From an uncultured Pseudoxanthomonas sp. (GTDB lineage: Bacteria > Pseudomonadota > Gammaproteobacteria > Xanthomonadales > Xanthomonadaceae): a stretch of 61,970 nt of DNA. A program made the position numbers and the translations under genes. Of this stretch, positions 34,601 through 43,251 are shown piece by piece. The stretch is from assembly GCA_946886405.1 (NCBI GenBank), contig CAMPIO010000011.1, positions 1 to 61,970 of the forward strand, in the 5' to 3' direction. The notes under the pieces were generated by a model, which worked only from the letters and a program-made list of their open reading frames with translations, did not search any database and was not told where the DNA came from. The stretch's first letter is position 1. Every line of letters begins with the position of its first letter.

Positions 34601-37600
34601 CGCGGCCGGCGTGATGCTGTTGGACGCCGCCGACGCAGGGCCGGTACCCGCCACGTTGTCCGCGGTCACGGTGAAGGTATAGGGCTGTCCGTTGGTCAGG
34701 CCGGTGACGACGATGGGCGACGACGCGCCATTGATCGGCGCCACATCGGCCGGGCTGACGGTGACCGTGTAGCTGGTGATCGCCGATCCGCCGATGTTCA
34801 GCGGGGCGGTGAACGCGACGCTCGCCTGGGTGTCGCCTGCGATCGCGGTGCCGATGGTCGGTGCGCCCGGCACCACGGGAGCCACGGAGAACGACTGGCT
34901 GACCTGCGACGCGGGCAGGAAGCTGCTGTCGCCCGCCTGGTCGGCATGGATGGTGCAGGTGCCGGCGGCGATGAAGGTCAGCGTGCCGCCTGGGGTGATC
35001 GTGCAGACAGCGGTCGTGGCCGAGGTGAAAGACACCGTCAGTCCCGAACTCGAGGTCGCGCCAATCGTCGGCGAGGTGCCGAAGGTCCGCGTACCGGGAT
35101 TGGCGAAGATGATCGTCTGCGGCGATGCGGGCGTGATGCTGTTCGATGCCGCCGATGCACTGCCGGTGCCCGCGGAGTTCGTCGCCGTCACCGTGAACGT
35201 GTACGCCACGCCATTGGTCAGCCCGGTGACCGTGATCGGTGAATTCGAGCCGGTGCCGGTTGCGCCGCCCGGATTCGCCGTGACCGTGTAACCGCCGGCG
35301 ATGATGGCGGCACCGCCGATGGAGGCCGGCCCGGTGAACGTGATCGTGGCCTCGGTATCTCCCGCCGTCGCGGTACCGATGGTCGGCGCCCCGGGCACCA
35401 CGGCGTTGACCGTGAAGGTTTGGCTCACGGTGGTTGCCGCGTTCCATACAGCGTCGCCGGCCTGATCGGCGTCGATGGTGCAGCTGCCCGCGGTGACGAA
35501 CGTCAGCGCGCCGCCGGACGTGATGGTGCATACGCCGGTGGTGGACGAACTGAACGTCGGCGCGAGACCGGATGTCGCAGTGGCGGTCAACGTCGGCGTG
35601 GTGCCGAAATTCTGTACACCGGGGTTGCCGAACGTGAGGGTCTGGCTGCCCTTGGGCGTGGCAGCGTTCGACGCGCCCGATGCCACGCCCGTTCCAATGG
35701 CGTTGGTGGCGGTGACCGTGAAGGTATACGCCGTGCCGTTGCTGAGCCCGGTCACGGTGGCCGTACAGGCTGCCGGCCCCGCACAGGTGCCGAATGCCCC
35801 ACCGGGACTGGCCGTCGCCGTGTACGTGGTGATGGCCGAACCGCCATTGCTGCCCGGTGCGGTGAAGGTCACGCTGACCTGGCCGTCGCCCGCCGTCGCG
35901 GTGCCGATCGTCGGCGCGCCGGGCGCGGTGGGAATAGCGACGGTATGGGTCGACCCGCTGGTGAATGCCGTGGGCCCGCTGTTGCCTGCCGCGTCCGCAA
36001 CATCGGTGGACCCGTTGAGATTCAGCCTCAGGTCGCCGTTGCCGGCAATGCCGCCAACCGTGACGTTGATCGAGGTGCCGCTGCTCGCCGAAACGCTGCT
36101 GATCGTGCCCGTGGCCGTGCCCGTCGTCGCCAGCGCGAAGTCGTCTGTCGAAACGTTCGTGACCGACTCGTTGAACGCCACCGTGAAGGTCACGCTGGTG
36201 GCGGTACCCGCAGGCGACCCGCTCACGGTGATGCCGGTGACGGCAGGCGGTGCGGTGTCGACGGCGGCATTGGTGGTATCGGCCGCCGTCGTGGTGTTGC
36301 CGGCATTGTCGGTGGCCGTGAACGAGACATTGCGGCCGGTCGCCTGCAGCGCACCGCTGGGCAGCGTATACGTTGCCGTCCAGGTGCCGCCGCTGTTGGT
36401 CGCGCTGACCGCGACGCCACCCCCGAACTGGCTGAAGTTCGCGGTGGCACCGCTGATCGTGTCCGCGTTGTTGTCGCCTGCGGCCGTGTTGTTCCAGGTC
36501 GCCGTGACGGTGTCGCCGATCCTGTAGGTGCCGCCGGTTCCCGAAGCACCGGAAATGGCAATGTTGCCGTCGGTCACCGTCGGCGCCACGTTGTCGACCG
36601 TGGCGTTGGTGGTATCGGCGATCGTCGTGCTGCCAGCGACGTTGGTCGCCGTCACGCTGACGTTGCGGTTGATGCCGTCGATGGCGCCCGACGTGAGCGT
36701 ATACGTGGCGGTCCAGGTGTTGCTGCTGTTGCTCGCGGCCACCGCCGCTCCGCCGCCGAACTGGCTGAAGTCCACGGTGACGCCGTTCATGGCGCCACTG
36801 TTGTCGCCTCCGGCGGTGTTGTTCCAGGTAGCGGTGACGGTGTCGCCGATCTTGTACGCACCGCCGGTGCCGCTGGCACCGGAGATGCTGATGCGGGCAT
36901 CGGTGAGCACGGGCACAGAGCTGGGAGCGTCATCGATGACAAGCTGATCGAGACGCAGGTTGCCTGAGACGTCATAGGCGCAGTTGTTCACCTGGACGCG
37001 CAATGCCGTCAGCGCCACGCCGGCCAGGTTGCCTGGGGTGTAGGTGGCGGCGCCCGACCCCCACGCGATGTTGTCGGTCACGGTGGAACCGTCCGACTTG
37101 CGCGTACCGATGAGCTGCGCGCTGGCGCACGCGCCCTGCCAGTTGACGATCTTGCGGACGCTGGTCAACACGAAGGATTCCATGTTCGCAGTGTTCGCCT
37201 GGAACTGGATGTGACCACTCGTCGTGTAGGGGTAGCTGTAGCTGGGCACCATATTGGCCGGCCAGCCGGGGTTGTTCGCGATATGGTTGGCGGAGATCGC
37301 GTACACCTGGGGCGTGCTCGCGGAAATCACCAGCTTGCCGTCCGTCGACGGCAGTGAGCCTCCCACGCAGTAGTTATTGACGGTGCCGGCACCGGGACAG
37401 AAGCTCACGCTGTTGTAGGTGGCTGGCGCCAGTACCGAGGAGAAGTCCCGCAAGCTCTTCTCGGCGAACGGGAGCGCGGCGACAACATCGCCTCGGCGCA
37501 CTTCCAGATCCCAGTCGGCACCCTGCTCCGCGTTACCGGTCTTGTCGCTCGACGCTGCCACATCGAGGCCGGTCATGTCGCGCACGATGTCCAGCAATGC

Positions 37601-38182
37601 TTCGCCTTCTTTCCCGCTCGCCAGATCGCAGCCGTAGAGCAGCAGGTCTGCACCATCGGCCAACGCACCGCGCAACGCGGCGAATGTATCGATCTCGCGC
37701 TTCAGTGCTTCCGAATCGATGCGGCTGTTGCCCAGGTGCAGTACGCCATCCTCTGCGTGGGAGACGATGTGCAGTGCGACGAGATCACGATATGGCGCCA
37801 GCGCCAGCTTCAACTGCTCCAAGCCCGAACGCGACGTATCGATCTCGACGATATCCACGCCAGGCTTCACGCCGCGGTAGAAGGCGCCCTTGTCCGGCAC
37901 CGCGGCATCAATGATCACCAGTTCCGTCACCGGTCCCGGCGCGTGGATCTCTAGCGGTCCCGCCATGACGGGACCGTCGACGCGCCGCACGGCCTTCCCG
38001 TGACTTGCGACGCCGTCGCGCAACTCCGTCGTCGTCAGGTCACTGGCGCCGACGCCGACGCGCATGTAGCTACGCGGTTGGTAGCCACCGCGCATCAGGT
38101 ATCCACCGGCCGACGTCATGGCAGCGTGCGCGGAGAAGGGAAGCAGCAGCGTCGAAAGGCCGCCAAGCAGGGCGCGCTTCAT
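31619..38182 (-). CDS. Giant autotransporter adhesin: DUF4347, Ig-like/FN3 repeats, beta-barrel
   Basis: A 2187-residue surface protein. Signal peptide 1-21 (GLSTLLLPFSAHAA). A DUF4347 domain at about 80-240 has HIVSHAEDGVLHLG and LLLYGCDLASG, then LDVAASSDKTGNAEQGADWD. After a linker come two near-identical repeats of about 110 residues (GASGTGGAYKIGDTVTATWN type), an Ig-like unit, then alternating fibronectin III (PGAPTIGTATAG to YTFTVTATN) and MBG-like modules, two putative-Ig (He_PIG) modules (ASPYTFQVIGGALPDGLSMD) and a last MBG module. The final 300 residues are an autotransporter barrel (GYDFQTDGITVGADRAIGDT to QGSSIGLRLSY) followed by 29 extra residues with two Cys. It overlaps the sulfotransferase gene by 4 nt. 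Function as adhesin is inferred from architecture. Confidence 0.9.
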   Translation of the reverse strand: MKRALLGGLSTLLLPFSAHAAMTSAGGYLMRGGYQPRSYMRVGVGASDLTTTELRDGVASHGKAVRRVDGPVMAGPLEIHAPGPVTELVIIDAAVPDKGAFYRGVKPGVDIVEIDTSRSGLEQLKLALAPYRDLVALHIVSHAEDGVLHLGNSRIDSEALKREIDTFAALRGALADGADLLLYGCDLASGKEGEALLDIVRDMTGLDVAASSDKTGNAEQGADWDLEVRRGDVVAALPFAEKSLRDFSSVLAPATYNSVSFCPGAGTVNNYCVGGSLPSTDGKLVISASTPQVYAISANHIANNPGWPANMVPSYSYPYTTSGHIQFQANTANMESFVLTSVRKIVNWQGACASAQLIGTRKSDGSTVTDNIAWGSGAATYTPGNLAGVALTALRVQVNNCAYDVSGNLRLDQLVIDDAPSSVPVLTDARISISGASGTGGAYKIGDTVTATWNNTAGGDNSGAMNGVTVDFSQFGGGAAVAASNSSNTWTATYTLTSGAIDGINRNVSVTATNVAGSTTIADTTNATVDNVAPTVTDGNIAISGASGTGGTYRIGDTVTATWNNTAAGDNNADTISGATANFSQFGGGVAVSATNSGGTWTATYTLPSGALQATGRNVSFTATDNAGNTTTAADTTNAAVDTAPPAVTGITVSGSPAGTATSVTFTVAFNESVTNVSTDDFALATTGTATGTISSVSASSGTSINVTVGGIAGNGDLRLNLNGSTDVADAAGNSGPTAFTSGSTHTVAIPTAPGAPTIGTATAGDGQVSVTFTAPGSNGGSAITTYTATASPGGAFGTCAGPAACTATVTGLSNGTAYTFTVTATNAIGTGVASGASNAATPKGSQTLTFGNPGVQNFGTTPTLTATATSGLAPTFSSSTTGVCTITSGGALTFVTAGSCTIDADQAGDAVWNAATTVSQTFTVNAVVPGAPTIGTATAGDTEATITFTGPASIGGAAIIAGGYTVTANPGGATGTGSNSPITVTGLTNGVAYTFTVTATNSAGTGSASAASNSITPASPQTIIFANPGTRTFGTSPTIGATSSSGLTVSFTSATTAVCTITPGGTLTFIAAGTCTIHADQAGDSSFLPASQVSQSFSVAPVVPGAPTIGTAIAGDTQASVAFTAPLNIGGSAITSYTVTVSPADVAPINGASSPIVVTGLTNGQPYTFTVTADNVAGTGPASAASNSITPAATQTITFNSPGAQNFGTTPTFTATSDSGLTPTFTSSTTGVCTITSLGALTFVTAGTCTINADQAGNGSYLAAPQVTRSFTVNAVLPGAPTIGTATIAAPGEVDVAFTAPAGTGGVAITGYTVTAQPGGTTTTGASSPIRFTGLAAGTPYTFTVSASNSVGMGAVSAASNAVTPAPALDAGPVSASIPYSAAATPVTLAITGTAASVAIGTPPSHGSATVSGTTITYQPTPGYAGPDSFTYTASDAYQTTAAATVTIDIAAPTVVLDATNPASGNGGSAYTHALVASGGASPYTFQVIGGALPDGLSMDADGRITGTPTVAGSFPLTVRVTDSSTGTGPFTAQQQYTLQVTAPQIVLAQTTLPDATHAGVFNQTLTTSGGTAPYTYGITAGSLPQGVSLSADGVFAGTPTEAGRFAFTVEVRDANGFTGTQAYELVVAQAVQAISGFTANPAAPVYTPNGTFALVASGGASGNPVVFASSTAQVCQVNGVTVTMLAAGRCSLTANQAGDANHQAASQVALDVDIAAAMPTLVWPETLRKVYGEPAFDLVNPQSPSAGAFTFTSSDPDVASISGRTVTLHAEGETVITARQAASGNYAAASVEMRLQVEVRPDPTRDAGVVGLLQAQVDASVRFANAQQSNIRDRLRQVRNGANASSNSLTLTYAGGDDRQGLSVPAGAAGGDAMPALPQGWGAWVSGTATFGKGGRVGGYDFQTDGITVGADRAIGDTLLFGVAGSLARNDSDLDGSASRLKADQRSLALYGLWRSGEHLFVDGMLATGRLDFDIRRWSEDADAVGTAVRDGEQWFGSLGFGYEHRQERMALTGYGRLDASRTTLDAYREVGLDIYDLAYRRQVVENSTLALGIEGSYQAGGVNGRYRPFWTVEYRQALEDRGEARMNYVVWPHPTDYRLGMQSYNDDALSLSAGMDVKLRPGWLLSLLFGHEQASNSTQGSSIGLRLSYGQPSVGGPVSGDGSMSGEGGRRCGRRCANTPQAPR

Positions 38183-39036
38183 GGTGTGTCCTTGGTGTTG
38201 TCCGTGTTCTGGCCGCCGTCGCGACGCGGGGCGATGATCCCCGCCGCCGTACCGGCCTGGTCCTGCCAGAAATCCATGTCGTGGTACTTCGCGAAGAGAT
38301 CCGGCGGCAGGATGCTGCGCCGGGCCTTGAACTCGACCTTCCGCCTGACCGTGTGCAGACCCTTGACACCCAGCCCCTGGTCGAACGCCTCCTCGGCGTA
38401 GTCCACGTTGTCGAAATCGTGGCCGAAGCGCGGTTCACCGATGAAGTCGTACACCAGCTCCATCGTCCGCGCCGGATGACGCGTGAGCAGTTCGTAATCG
38501 ACCAGCAGCAGACGGTCGGAAAATTCGCCGTAGTAGGCTTCCTTCAAGGCCGTCCATGCGCCGCCGACGGCGCCACCGGCGTTGATCAGCTGTTCGCTGC
38601 GGCTGTATACCGTCTGCCGCGTGGCCGGACTGAACATCCGGCTGTAGTCGAAGGGGTTCTTCCGGTAGATGGACTCGAAGCTGTCCATGATCCACGCAGG
38701 ATTCCGCACACAGCAGACGACCTTGAAGTCGTCCACCAGTTCGACCAGCTGGTGCATGCGCGCGGTCCATGTGCGGTTGGTGTCGAACACCACGTCGGCC
38801 GCGTTGTCCGCGTAGTAAGCATCCAGCAATGCACGGCAGATGGTGCGTCGCTTGGCTTCGTCGAAGAAGGCCCAGGACTCGCCACCCGCGCCCATCTGCT
38901 CCAGCGCGCCATTGATCAGGCCGGCGACCGGACTGCTCATGCCTGCATGGAAGCGAGGGTTCTGCCGCAGGATGCCGGCCAGCAACGTGGAGCCGGAGCG
39001 CGGCAACCCGGAAATGAAATGAAATCGCCGGCTCAC
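38179..39036 (-). CDS. Sulfotransferase family protein
   Basis: A 285-residue enzyme. The PAPS 5'-phosphosulfate loop is RFHFISGLPRSGSTLLAGIL at the very start, and the 3'-phosphate-binding region is KVVCCVRNPAWIMDSFESIY; LLLVDYELLTRHPARTM is the third conserved block. I chose the GTG at 39036, which puts the P-loop at residue 4-20 as usual; ATG 39078 is an alternative. Its stop overlaps the start of the giant autotransporter (ATGA at 38179-38182), so they are one translational unit. It would transfer sulfate from PAPS to a hydroxyl on a protein, glycan or lipid; the neighbour suggests the autotransporter as a target but this is inference. Confidence 0.85.
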   Translation of the reverse strand: MSRRFHFISGLPRSGSTLLAGILRQNPRFHAGMSSPVAGLINGALEQMGAGGESWAFFDEAKRRTICRALLDAYYADNAADVVFDTNRTWTARMHQLVELVDDFKVVCCVRNPAWIMDSFESIYRKNPFDYSRMFSPATRQTVYSRSEQLINAGGAVGGAWTALKEAYYGEFSDRLLLVDYELLTRHPARTMELVYDFIGEPRFGHDFDNVDYAEEAFDQGLGVKGLHTVRRKVEFKARRSILPPDLFAKYHDMDFWQDQAGTAAGIIAPRRDGGQNTDNTKDTP

Positions 39037-39382
39037 GCAACCGATCCGCGCTGCGGCGCGAGCCGGAATGCATCGCATGCCATCGACACCGGCAGGTGCG
39101 GAACGTACGGGTGTGCGCATGCGTGCTGCATGCAGACCGACTTGTCCAAGTATTTCCCCTGTTGTCACGAAGACCCGGCAAGTGGGCCGGTCGCTCGACG
39201 CCGTGCACGGACACGTCCCGTGGACACCACCCCATGGCGTCCACCGCCTGCGCGACGGGACCATGGTACCCGCGAACTCACGTCGGCTCCACCGCTGCCG
39301 ACCGCTGCGGACACGGAAAGGTCGATGCAAGTCCTGCGCCAGATCGCCGGGGACGACACGCCACGCTCAAGAATCGCCAGAG
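39037..39382. other. Divergent intergenic region, sulfotransferase/MHYT gene
   Basis: About 345 bp that must hold the promoters of the sulfotransferase-autotransporter operon and of the MHYT-GGDEF-EAL gene. No family A or B repeat is present. I see no reliable sigma-70 pair or protein-binding palindrome. Confidence 0.4.
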
Positions 39383-41509
39383 ATGGCCGATAGCGTTCCT
39401 GACCAGCCCTCCCCACGGGCCACGACTTGGCCCATGACCGGTACGTACAACGAGGTCCTCGTTCTCTTCTCCCTGCTGGTCGCCATTCTCGCGTCGTACA
39501 CCGCGCTGGACATGGCGGGCCGCGTCGCAACCACGCATGGCACGGCCGCTCGCTGGTGGTTGACCGGTGGTGCCTTCGCGATGTGACTCGGAGTGTGGTC
39601 GATGCACTTCGTCGGCATGCTGGCCTTCGACCTGCCGATCCCGCTGGGCTACGACCTTACGCTCACCCTCTGCTCGATGCTGGCAGCGTTCGGTTCTTCA
39701 ACCTTCGCGCTGTGGCTGGTCTCGCGCCCCCGGTTGCCGCATCGCCGGTTGCTGCTGGGTGCGGTACTGATGGGTGCCGGCATCGCGCTGATGCACTACA
39801 TCGGCATGGCGGCGCTACAGATGCAGCCCGGCATCGACTACCACCCCGGCTGGTTCACGCTGTCGATCATCATCGCGATCGCCGCCTCCGGCGCAGCGCT
39901 CTGGATCGCCTTCCAGCTGCGCAGCGGGGGGCGCCGCAAGTACCTGCTGCGCGCACTCGCTGCCGTGGTGATGGGCTTGGCCATCGTCGGCATGCACTAC
40001 ACCGGCATGGCGGCGGCGCAGTTTCCCGCCGACAGCTGGTGCGGCGCCGCGCGCGACGGCGGCGTGCCCACGCAGTGGCTGGCGATCCTGGTGGTGGTGG
40101 CGACGGTGGCCATCATGGGCATCGCCCTGATCGTGTCGGTACTGGACCGGCAGATGCATGCGCGCACCCATCACCTGGCGCATTCGCTGGCGCGCGCCAA
40201 CGAGGAACTGCTGCAGGCCGCCCTGCACGATCCCCTCACCCGCCTGCCCAACCGCATCCTGCTGCAGGACCGGATCGACCAGGCCATCGAGAAGGCCAGG
40301 CGGAAGCGCGAGCAGTTCGCGGTCATGTTCCTCGACCTGGATGGCTTCAAGGGCATCAACGATGCCTACGGCCACCAGGCCGGCGACACGCTGCTGATCG
40401 AAGTCGCCGCACGCGTGCGTGGCGTGCTGCGCAGCCAGGACACCCTGTCGCGCCTGGGGGGCGACGAGTTCGTGCTGGTCGTGGCCGGCACGGACCCGGA
40501 AGACGCCGCCATGGTCGCGCAGCGCATCATCGACGCGATCGGCACCACCGCCCTTCACGCGCATGGCATCGAGTTGCACGTCACGGCCAGCGTGGGTATC
40601 GCACTGTATCCGTCCGACGGCGAGAACGAGCGCGACCTGATGGCGCATGCCGACGCCGCGATGTACCACACCAAGGACAACGGCCGGAACGGCTATACCT
40701 TCTTTGCGCCCACGATGAACATCAGCGCCCACCAGCAGGTGCAACTGCTGAACGACCTGCGCCGCGCCGTGGAGCGCGACGAACTGGTGCTGCACTACCA
40801 GCCGAAGTTCGCCGCGCCGGATTACCGGATGGTCGGCGCCGAGGCCCTGTTGCGATGGCAGCATCCGGCGCTGGGCCTGTTGCCGCCGGGCGCCTTCATT
40901 CCCGCCGCCGAACGCAGCGGCCTGATCCTCGCCCTCGGCGACTGGGTACTGGACGAAGCCTGCCGCCAGATGCAGGCGTGGCGGGAACAAGGCCACGACA
41001 TCGCCAACGTGGCGATCAATCTGTCGCCGCTCCAGTTCTCCTCGCCGACGCTGGTGGAGACCGTTGCCGGTGCGCTGAGGAAGTACGGCTTGCATCCCGC
41101 CAGCCTGACGCTCGAAATCACCGAAACCACCGCGATGCGCGACGCCGACGCCAGCCTCGGCATCCTCGACGAGCTCACCCGGATGGGCGTGAAGATCTCC
41201 ATCGATGATTTCGGTACCGGCTATTCCAGCCTGCTCTACCTGAAGCGGCTACCCGCGTCGGAGCTGAAGATCGACCGCGCGTTCGTCCGCGAACTCGAGA
41301 CCAATGCCGAAGACGTGGCGATCGTGGCGTCGATCATCGCACTCGGCAAGACACTCAACCTGCGGGTGGTGGCGGAAGGCGTGGAAACCGCCGGCCAGCG
41401 CCAGCATCTGCGCCGCCTGGGCTGCGATCTGTACCAGGGATACCTGATGGGCGAACCTGTGGAAGCGGGTCGCCTGTTCGTGTCGCAGGCCGATCGCCAG
41501 CACGCGTGA
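39383..41509 (+). pseudogene. MHYT-GGDEF-EAL cyclic-di-GMP protein interrupted by an in-frame TGA
   Basis: The frame from ATG 39383 to 41509 would encode about 708 residues: an MHYT membrane sensor (MHFVGM, MHYIGM, MHYTGM motifs in seven helices), a GGDEF domain (RLGGDEFVLVVAG) and an EAL domain (GAEALLRWQHP, DDFGTGYSSLLYLKRLPASE, EGVETAG). It is broken once, at TGA 39584-39586, within WWLTGGAFAM-stop-LGVWSMHFVGM. Relatives I know have Gly there, so GGA to TGA is the simplest change. No frameshift is seen. Downstream restart at GTG 39593 would lose the first two helices. A sequencing error or stop readthrough cannot be excluded. Confidence 0.82.
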
Positions 41510-41529
41510 CCGCGACGTCGCCGATGCGC

Positions 41530-42483
41530 TCAGGCGGCGTCGGCAACCGGTGAGGCTTCCATCGCATCGCTCGCTTCGGGTGCCGCGAACGCCAGCGCCC
41601 GCGCCAGTGCACCCATGGCGGCGATGTCCTCGGCACCCTGCTCGTCCAGCGCCTGGATCAAGCGCGCGGACAGATCCCACTCGCGCGCGACCGCCCGACC
41701 TATCCGCGGAGACCACCGCCGCAGCAAGTGCGACACGGCGCCGGTATCCGGCAGAGCGCTGCTTGCGAGACAGGTATCCCGCAGCACCTGCACCACGACG
41801 ATGGCGCCTAGACCCTGCAGCAGCCCCAGCAACTGGGCAGCGAAGACATCCTCGCGTCCGCCCGAGCGGACCGCCTGCGCGGCGATCAGCGACGTCCGCT
41901 GGGTGTGGTCCCAGATCAGGTCCGGCAGCCGTCCGAAGGCACCTCCCTCCACCCGCATGACCGGCTGCATCAGGGCGACCGCGACCAGGTGACGGAGTCC
42001 CTCGACGCCGACCATGGCCACCGCACGATCCAGGCTCTCCACTGCTGCCTCGTGGCGGCGGTACAGCGCACTGTTGGCGAGCTTGAGCAGATTGGCGGCC
42101 AACGCAGGGTCGCGCGCGATGACGGCGGCGATATCGCGACTCGACGCGTCGCTGTCGTTCAGCGTGCTGAGCAACTGCGGCAACAGCTGGGGACGTCGCG
42201 GCAAGCGTTGTGGATCGTCAGCGAAACGCTTCAGCGCACGCCTCGCGGACGCGATGATCGGCGCGCCTTCTTCCGGCGAAAACGACGCTGCAGCGTCCAA
42301 CCGAGCCAGCCGCAGCAGCGGTCCCGCCCAGTCGGACGACGACAGTTCCTGATGTGCATCGGTGCGCACCTCGACGTCCGACGGCGACGCGGGAAGCGAC
42401 GGCGCCCGGGTGGGCGACGCCCCCCGTTTCCACCATCCGGTCATTTTCGCCATCAACACCACGCGACCCGCCTTCGTTGGCAT
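41530..42483 (-). CDS. HDOD domain protein
   Basis: A 317-residue cytoplasmic protein from ATG 42483, which has a TGAGG site. The HDOD domain spans about 90-290: RRPQLLPQLLSTLNDSDASS, DIAAVIARDPALAANLLKLA, NSALYRR, AVAMVGVEGLRHLVAVALMQ and the helix around LIWDHTQRTSLIAAQAVRSG. HDOD proteins are degenerate HD-domain regulators, often linked to cyclic-di-GMP signalling; the catalytic HD pair is absent. It is convergent with the broken GGDEF-EAL gene. Confidence 0.88.
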   Translation of the reverse strand: MPTKAGRVVLMAKMTGWWKRGASPTRAPSLPASPSDVEVRTDAHQELSSSDWAGPLLRLARLDAAASFSPEEGAPIIASARRALKRFADDPQRLPRRPQLLPQLLSTLNDSDASSRDIAAVIARDPALAANLLKLANSALYRRHEAAVESLDRAVAMVGVEGLRHLVAVALMQPVMRVEGGAFGRLPDLIWDHTQRTSLIAAQAVRSGGREDVFAAQLLGLLQGLGAIVVVQVLRDTCLASSALPDTGAVSHLLRRWSPRIGRAVAREWDLSARLIQALDEQGAEDIAAMGALARALAFAAPEASDAMEASPVADAA

Positions 42484-42707
42484 GTTCGACCTCACCCTAT
42501 CGGCGGCGCGGCGCGCGACTTGAGGCCGCTGCGTGGCGGAACGGATGCCGTCACGCCGTGCTGACAACCGCTTCTCGCTGCAGCGACATTGGTGAACGCT
42601 TCATCTTCGCGGTCACGCCATGTTGATCGGTGATGCGAGACGGTACGGACACGAGGGCGTTCGAGCCCGTTCCCGTTCCAACTTTCGATTTTTCCTGGAG
42701 TCCCCCA

Positions 42708-43163
42708 ATGAATACGCAGAAGAAGATCCAGCACAGCCTCAACGACCTGATCGAAATCGCACGCGATGGCCACGGCTTCTACACCGAAGCCGCCGGCAAG
42801 GTGAAGGACGCCGAGCTGGCGGCGCTGTTCACACGCATCGCCGGCGTGAAGCAGGACATCGTGGCGCGCCTGAGCGCGGTCGTCGCGTCGGCCGGCGGCA
42901 CGCCCGCGGAGCACGGCACAATGGTTGGCAGCATGCAGCAGTTCTACGGCAAGGTCCGTGCCGCCCTTGGCGACACCACCTACGGCTACGTCGCCGAGCT
43001 GGAAGAGTCGGAAGATCGTCTGCTGAAGGCCTTCAACGAAACGATCAGCGACGAGGACACCCCGGCAGCGGCACGTGCGGAAGCCCAGGCCCTGCTGCCG
43101 AGCGTGCGTGAATGCCATAACGTGATGCGCGACCGCAAGCAGGTCCTGAAGCGCGCCAGCTGA
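42708..43163 (+). CDS. PA2169/DUF2383 family four-helix protein
   Basis: A 151-residue all-helical protein: QHSLNDLIEIARDGHGFYTE, AELAALFTRIAGVKQDIVAR, then HGTMVGSMQQFYGKVRAALG and EESEDRLLKAFNETISDED. It resembles ferritin-like DUF2383 proteins, with Glu and His at helix faces, but I cannot confirm a complete metal site. Often stress-induced in pseudomonads and xanthomonads (family knowledge, uncertain). A CTGGAG ribosome site precedes the ATG and a clear terminator follows. Confidence 0.85.
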   Translation: MNTQKKIQHSLNDLIEIARDGHGFYTEAAGKVKDAELAALFTRIAGVKQDIVARLSAVVASAGGTPAEHGTMVGSMQQFYGKVRAALGDTTYGYVAELEESEDRLLKAFNETISDEDTPAAARAEAQALLPSVRECHNVMRDRKQVLKRAS

Positions 43164-43187
43164 CCGACCTTAGGCAGGTGCAGAAGG

Positions 43188-43210
43188 AGCCCCGCGAATG
43201 CGGGGCTTCT
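43188..43210 (+). terminator. Rho-independent terminator
   Basis: An 8-bp stem AGCCCCGC/GCGGGGCT with loop GAAT, followed by TCTTCGTC. It ends the DUF2383 transcript 25 bp after its stop codon; the facing ligD gene ends 42 bp further on. Confidence 0.8.
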
Positions 43211-43251
43211 TCGTCACGGCCAGTGAAACGCCGCCCGATGCCGCGCGCGGA

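Noticed and set aside
31535..35242. A 1235-codon open frame on the plus strand
   Set aside because: It lies wholly antisense to the autotransporter gene and upstream of it, is extremely Arg/Gly/Ala-rich and has no domain or start signal. The repetitive, G+C-rich modules of the real gene create open complementary frames.
35420..36967. Long plus-strand frame resembling a continuation of the above
   Set aside because: Also antisense to the repeat modules; composition is a mirror of the coding strand and there is no ribosome site or homology.
39068..39586. A separate 172-residue gene ending at the TGA
   Set aside because: Its last 68 codons are the first part of the MHYT domain and the frame simply continues past the TGA; the region before 39383 has no homology.
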